Shown: piece after piece, positions 5,557 through 6,553 of the stretch | Layout: each line of letters begins with the position of its first letter | Position numbering within the stretch: position 1 is the stretch's first letter | Source: Chloroflexota bacterium | GTDB lineage: Bacteria > Chloroflexota > Anaerolineae > B4-G1 | Length of the DNA stretch: 6,553 bases | Reading direction: 5' to 3' | NCBI GenBank assembly: GCA_003648085.1 | Contig: QMOC01000157.1 | Location: 1-6,553 of the forward strand | Translations under genes and position numbers: made by a program | The notes under the pieces: model-generated | The model's input: the letters and a program-made list of their open reading frames with translations, nothing else | The model's database searches: none | What the model was told of the DNA's origin: nothing

Positions 5557-5565
5557 AATTTTATT

Positions 5566-6553
5566 TTACCATGCTTTTGGGCCGCTCACAACCACTGTCT
5601 GGGACTTCTCGCTTTTGTCCTTCATCACCCTGCGGCTACTCACCGCCGGAAGCAGCATCAACGCTCTCGAATCCAGCGAGAGTGTGATAGGCTCACCAGG
5701 GGCGGGCAAAGTGGCGCTGGCCGGAAAGTTGAAAGCCAGTTCAACCCCGCTGGCGTGACGCACACCCAGCCGGTAGTATCCGCCACGGAAGGAGCGCTCA
5801 GTAACCACCCCGTGCAAAAGGTTGGGGCCGGCCTCGTCCAGCCGCGCCGCCTCCGGCCGGATCAGCAGTCTCCGCTCTCCAATCTCGGGTCCCAGGTCTT
5901 TGACCTCCAGCGTACCAACCGCCGTTTCCACCAGCCCGCGCCCGACGATGCGGGCGTCGAGCAGGTTCGCCAGCCCCAGGAAGCGAGCGGCCCAGGCCGA
6001 GGCCGGTCGCCGATAGACCTCCTCCGGCGTCCCCACCTGCACCACCCGCCCGGCCCGCATCAGCACCACCCGATCGGCGATGGCGAAGGCTTCTTCCTGG
6101 TCGTGGGTGACGGTGATGGTGGTCGCGCCGGCCCGGCGGAGGATGGCGGGCAGTTCGTCCATCAGCCGCTCGCGCAGCGCTCGGTCCAGCGCGCCCAGCG
6201 GCTCGTCGAGCATCAGCAGACGCGGCTGCGGAGCCAGACTGCGGGCCAGCGCCACCCGCTGCCGCTCCCCGCCCGAAAGTTGGTTCACGTCGCGGTGCTC
6301 GAAGCCCGCCAGCCCGACCAACCCCAGCACCTCGGCCACCCGTTTCGCGATGGTTTCGCGCTCTAACCCCTGCATCCGCAGCCCAAAGGCGACGTTGCCG
6401 AAGACGTCCTTGTGGGGAAAGAGGGCGTACTCCTGGAACATCAGCCCAAAGCCGCGCAGGTGAGGGGGCACGCGCGTCACATCCTCTCCGTTCACCAACA
6501 CCTGGCCGCTGTCGGGCGTCTCCAGGCCGGCGATGAGCCGCAGGAGCGTCGTC
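5566..6553 (-). CDS. ABC transporter ATP-binding protein, iron/thiamine/polyamine-like, N-terminus off the right edge
   Basis: The 328 visible residues continue to the right edge. The start codon and the GxxGxGKS core of Walker A are outside the window; the first visible residues, TTLLRLIAGLETPDSG, directly follow Walker A. The remaining motifs are complete: the Q-loop in MFQEYALFPH (about residue 40), the signature LSGGERQ (about 92-98), Walker B LLMLDEPLGALD (about 112-123), and the H-loop in TVTHDQEEA (about 150). After the nucleotide-binding domain, the C-terminal 100 residues look like a TOBE-type substrate-linked domain (LLIRPEAARL, VVTERSFRGGYYRLGV). The protein would power import through a membrane permease with a binding protein, both probably upstream of the window. 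Motif style resembles the ferric iron, thiamine, tungstate or polyamine importer group; the substrate cannot be fixed. An apparent GTG start at 6501 is internal. The stop TAA lies next to the 308-bp element. Confidence 0.9.
   Translation of the reverse strand, partial: TTLLRLIAGLETPDSGQVLVNGEDVTRVPPHLRGFGLMFQEYALFPHKDVFGNVAFGLRMQGLERETIAKRVAEVLGLVGLAGFEHRDVNQLSGGERQRVALARSLAPQPRLLMLDEPLGALDRALRERLMDELPAILRRAGATTITVTHDQEEAFAIADRVVLMRAGRVVQVGTPEEVYRRPASAWAARFLGLANLLDARIVGRGLVETAVGTLEVKDLGPEIGERRLLIRPEAARLDEAGPNLLHGVVTERSFRGGYYRLGVRHASGVELAFNFPASATLPAPGEPITLSLDSRALMLLPAVSSRRVMKDKSEKSQTVVVSGPKAW

Noticed and set aside
5308..6366. Long plus-strand open frame of 352 codons
   Set aside because: It runs antisense through the ABC ATPase and the mobile element. 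The opposite strand has complete ABC motifs, and this frame has no recognisable domain.

Overview
The window is GC-rich bacterial DNA with five intact genes and one gene cut by the right edge, separated by intergenic stretches full of repeats. No rRNA, tRNA, CRISPR array or transposase gene is visible. The long MalT-like (LAL-type) regulator, the YefM/YoeB pair, the flavin-type PNPOx-fold protein, the SnoaL-fold lipoprotein and the dense short inverted-repeat elements would fit a Chloroflexota (Anaerolineae-like) genome. That placement is an inference from gene style; no marker gene confirms it.

Layout, left to right. Positions 1-188 hold no gene, but the first 75 bases form three consecutive hairpins. 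A two-gene minus-strand operon follows: a PNPOx-like protein (1152 to 703) and, one base after its stop codon, a SnoaL-like lipoprotein (701 to 189). Upstream of the operon is an exact tandem array of five 42-bp units (1171-1380), each with an invariant 16-nt stem-loop. Positions 1381-1541 show no gene. A plus-strand YefM-YoeB type II toxin-antitoxin operon lies at 1603-2131, with a good sigma70 promoter whose -10 box sits inside a paired TGTAC operator. The toxin has glycine where E. coli YoeB has Glu46.

The convergent gap 2132-2482 is almost entirely two non-coding mobile elements. The first (about 2141-2326) has GTTTACCG terminal inverted repeats. The second (about 2341-2482) carries a large hairpin and appears to have inserted exactly at the stop codon of the next gene. 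The minus-strand regulator (5200 to 2483) is a 905-residue MalT-type ATPase/TPR/LuxR-HTH protein. Between it and the last gene is a longer relative of the first element (5249-5556), in the same orientation, with 14-bp terminal repeats and a perfect 8-bp flanking duplication. The window ends in a minus-strand ABC transporter ATPase (stop at 5566) whose N-terminus lies beyond the right edge.

Functionally the genes are a mixed neighbourhood rather than one pathway. The PNPOx and SnoaL proteins are probably co-translated. The toxin-antitoxin pair is a self-contained, self-regulated module. The regulator and the ABC ATPase share orientation but are separated by a mobile element, so a shared operon is unlikely. 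The most notable signals are the related element family that abuts gene ends, the base-pair covariation in its internal hairpin, the 42-bp hairpin array, and the altered active site of the toxin.
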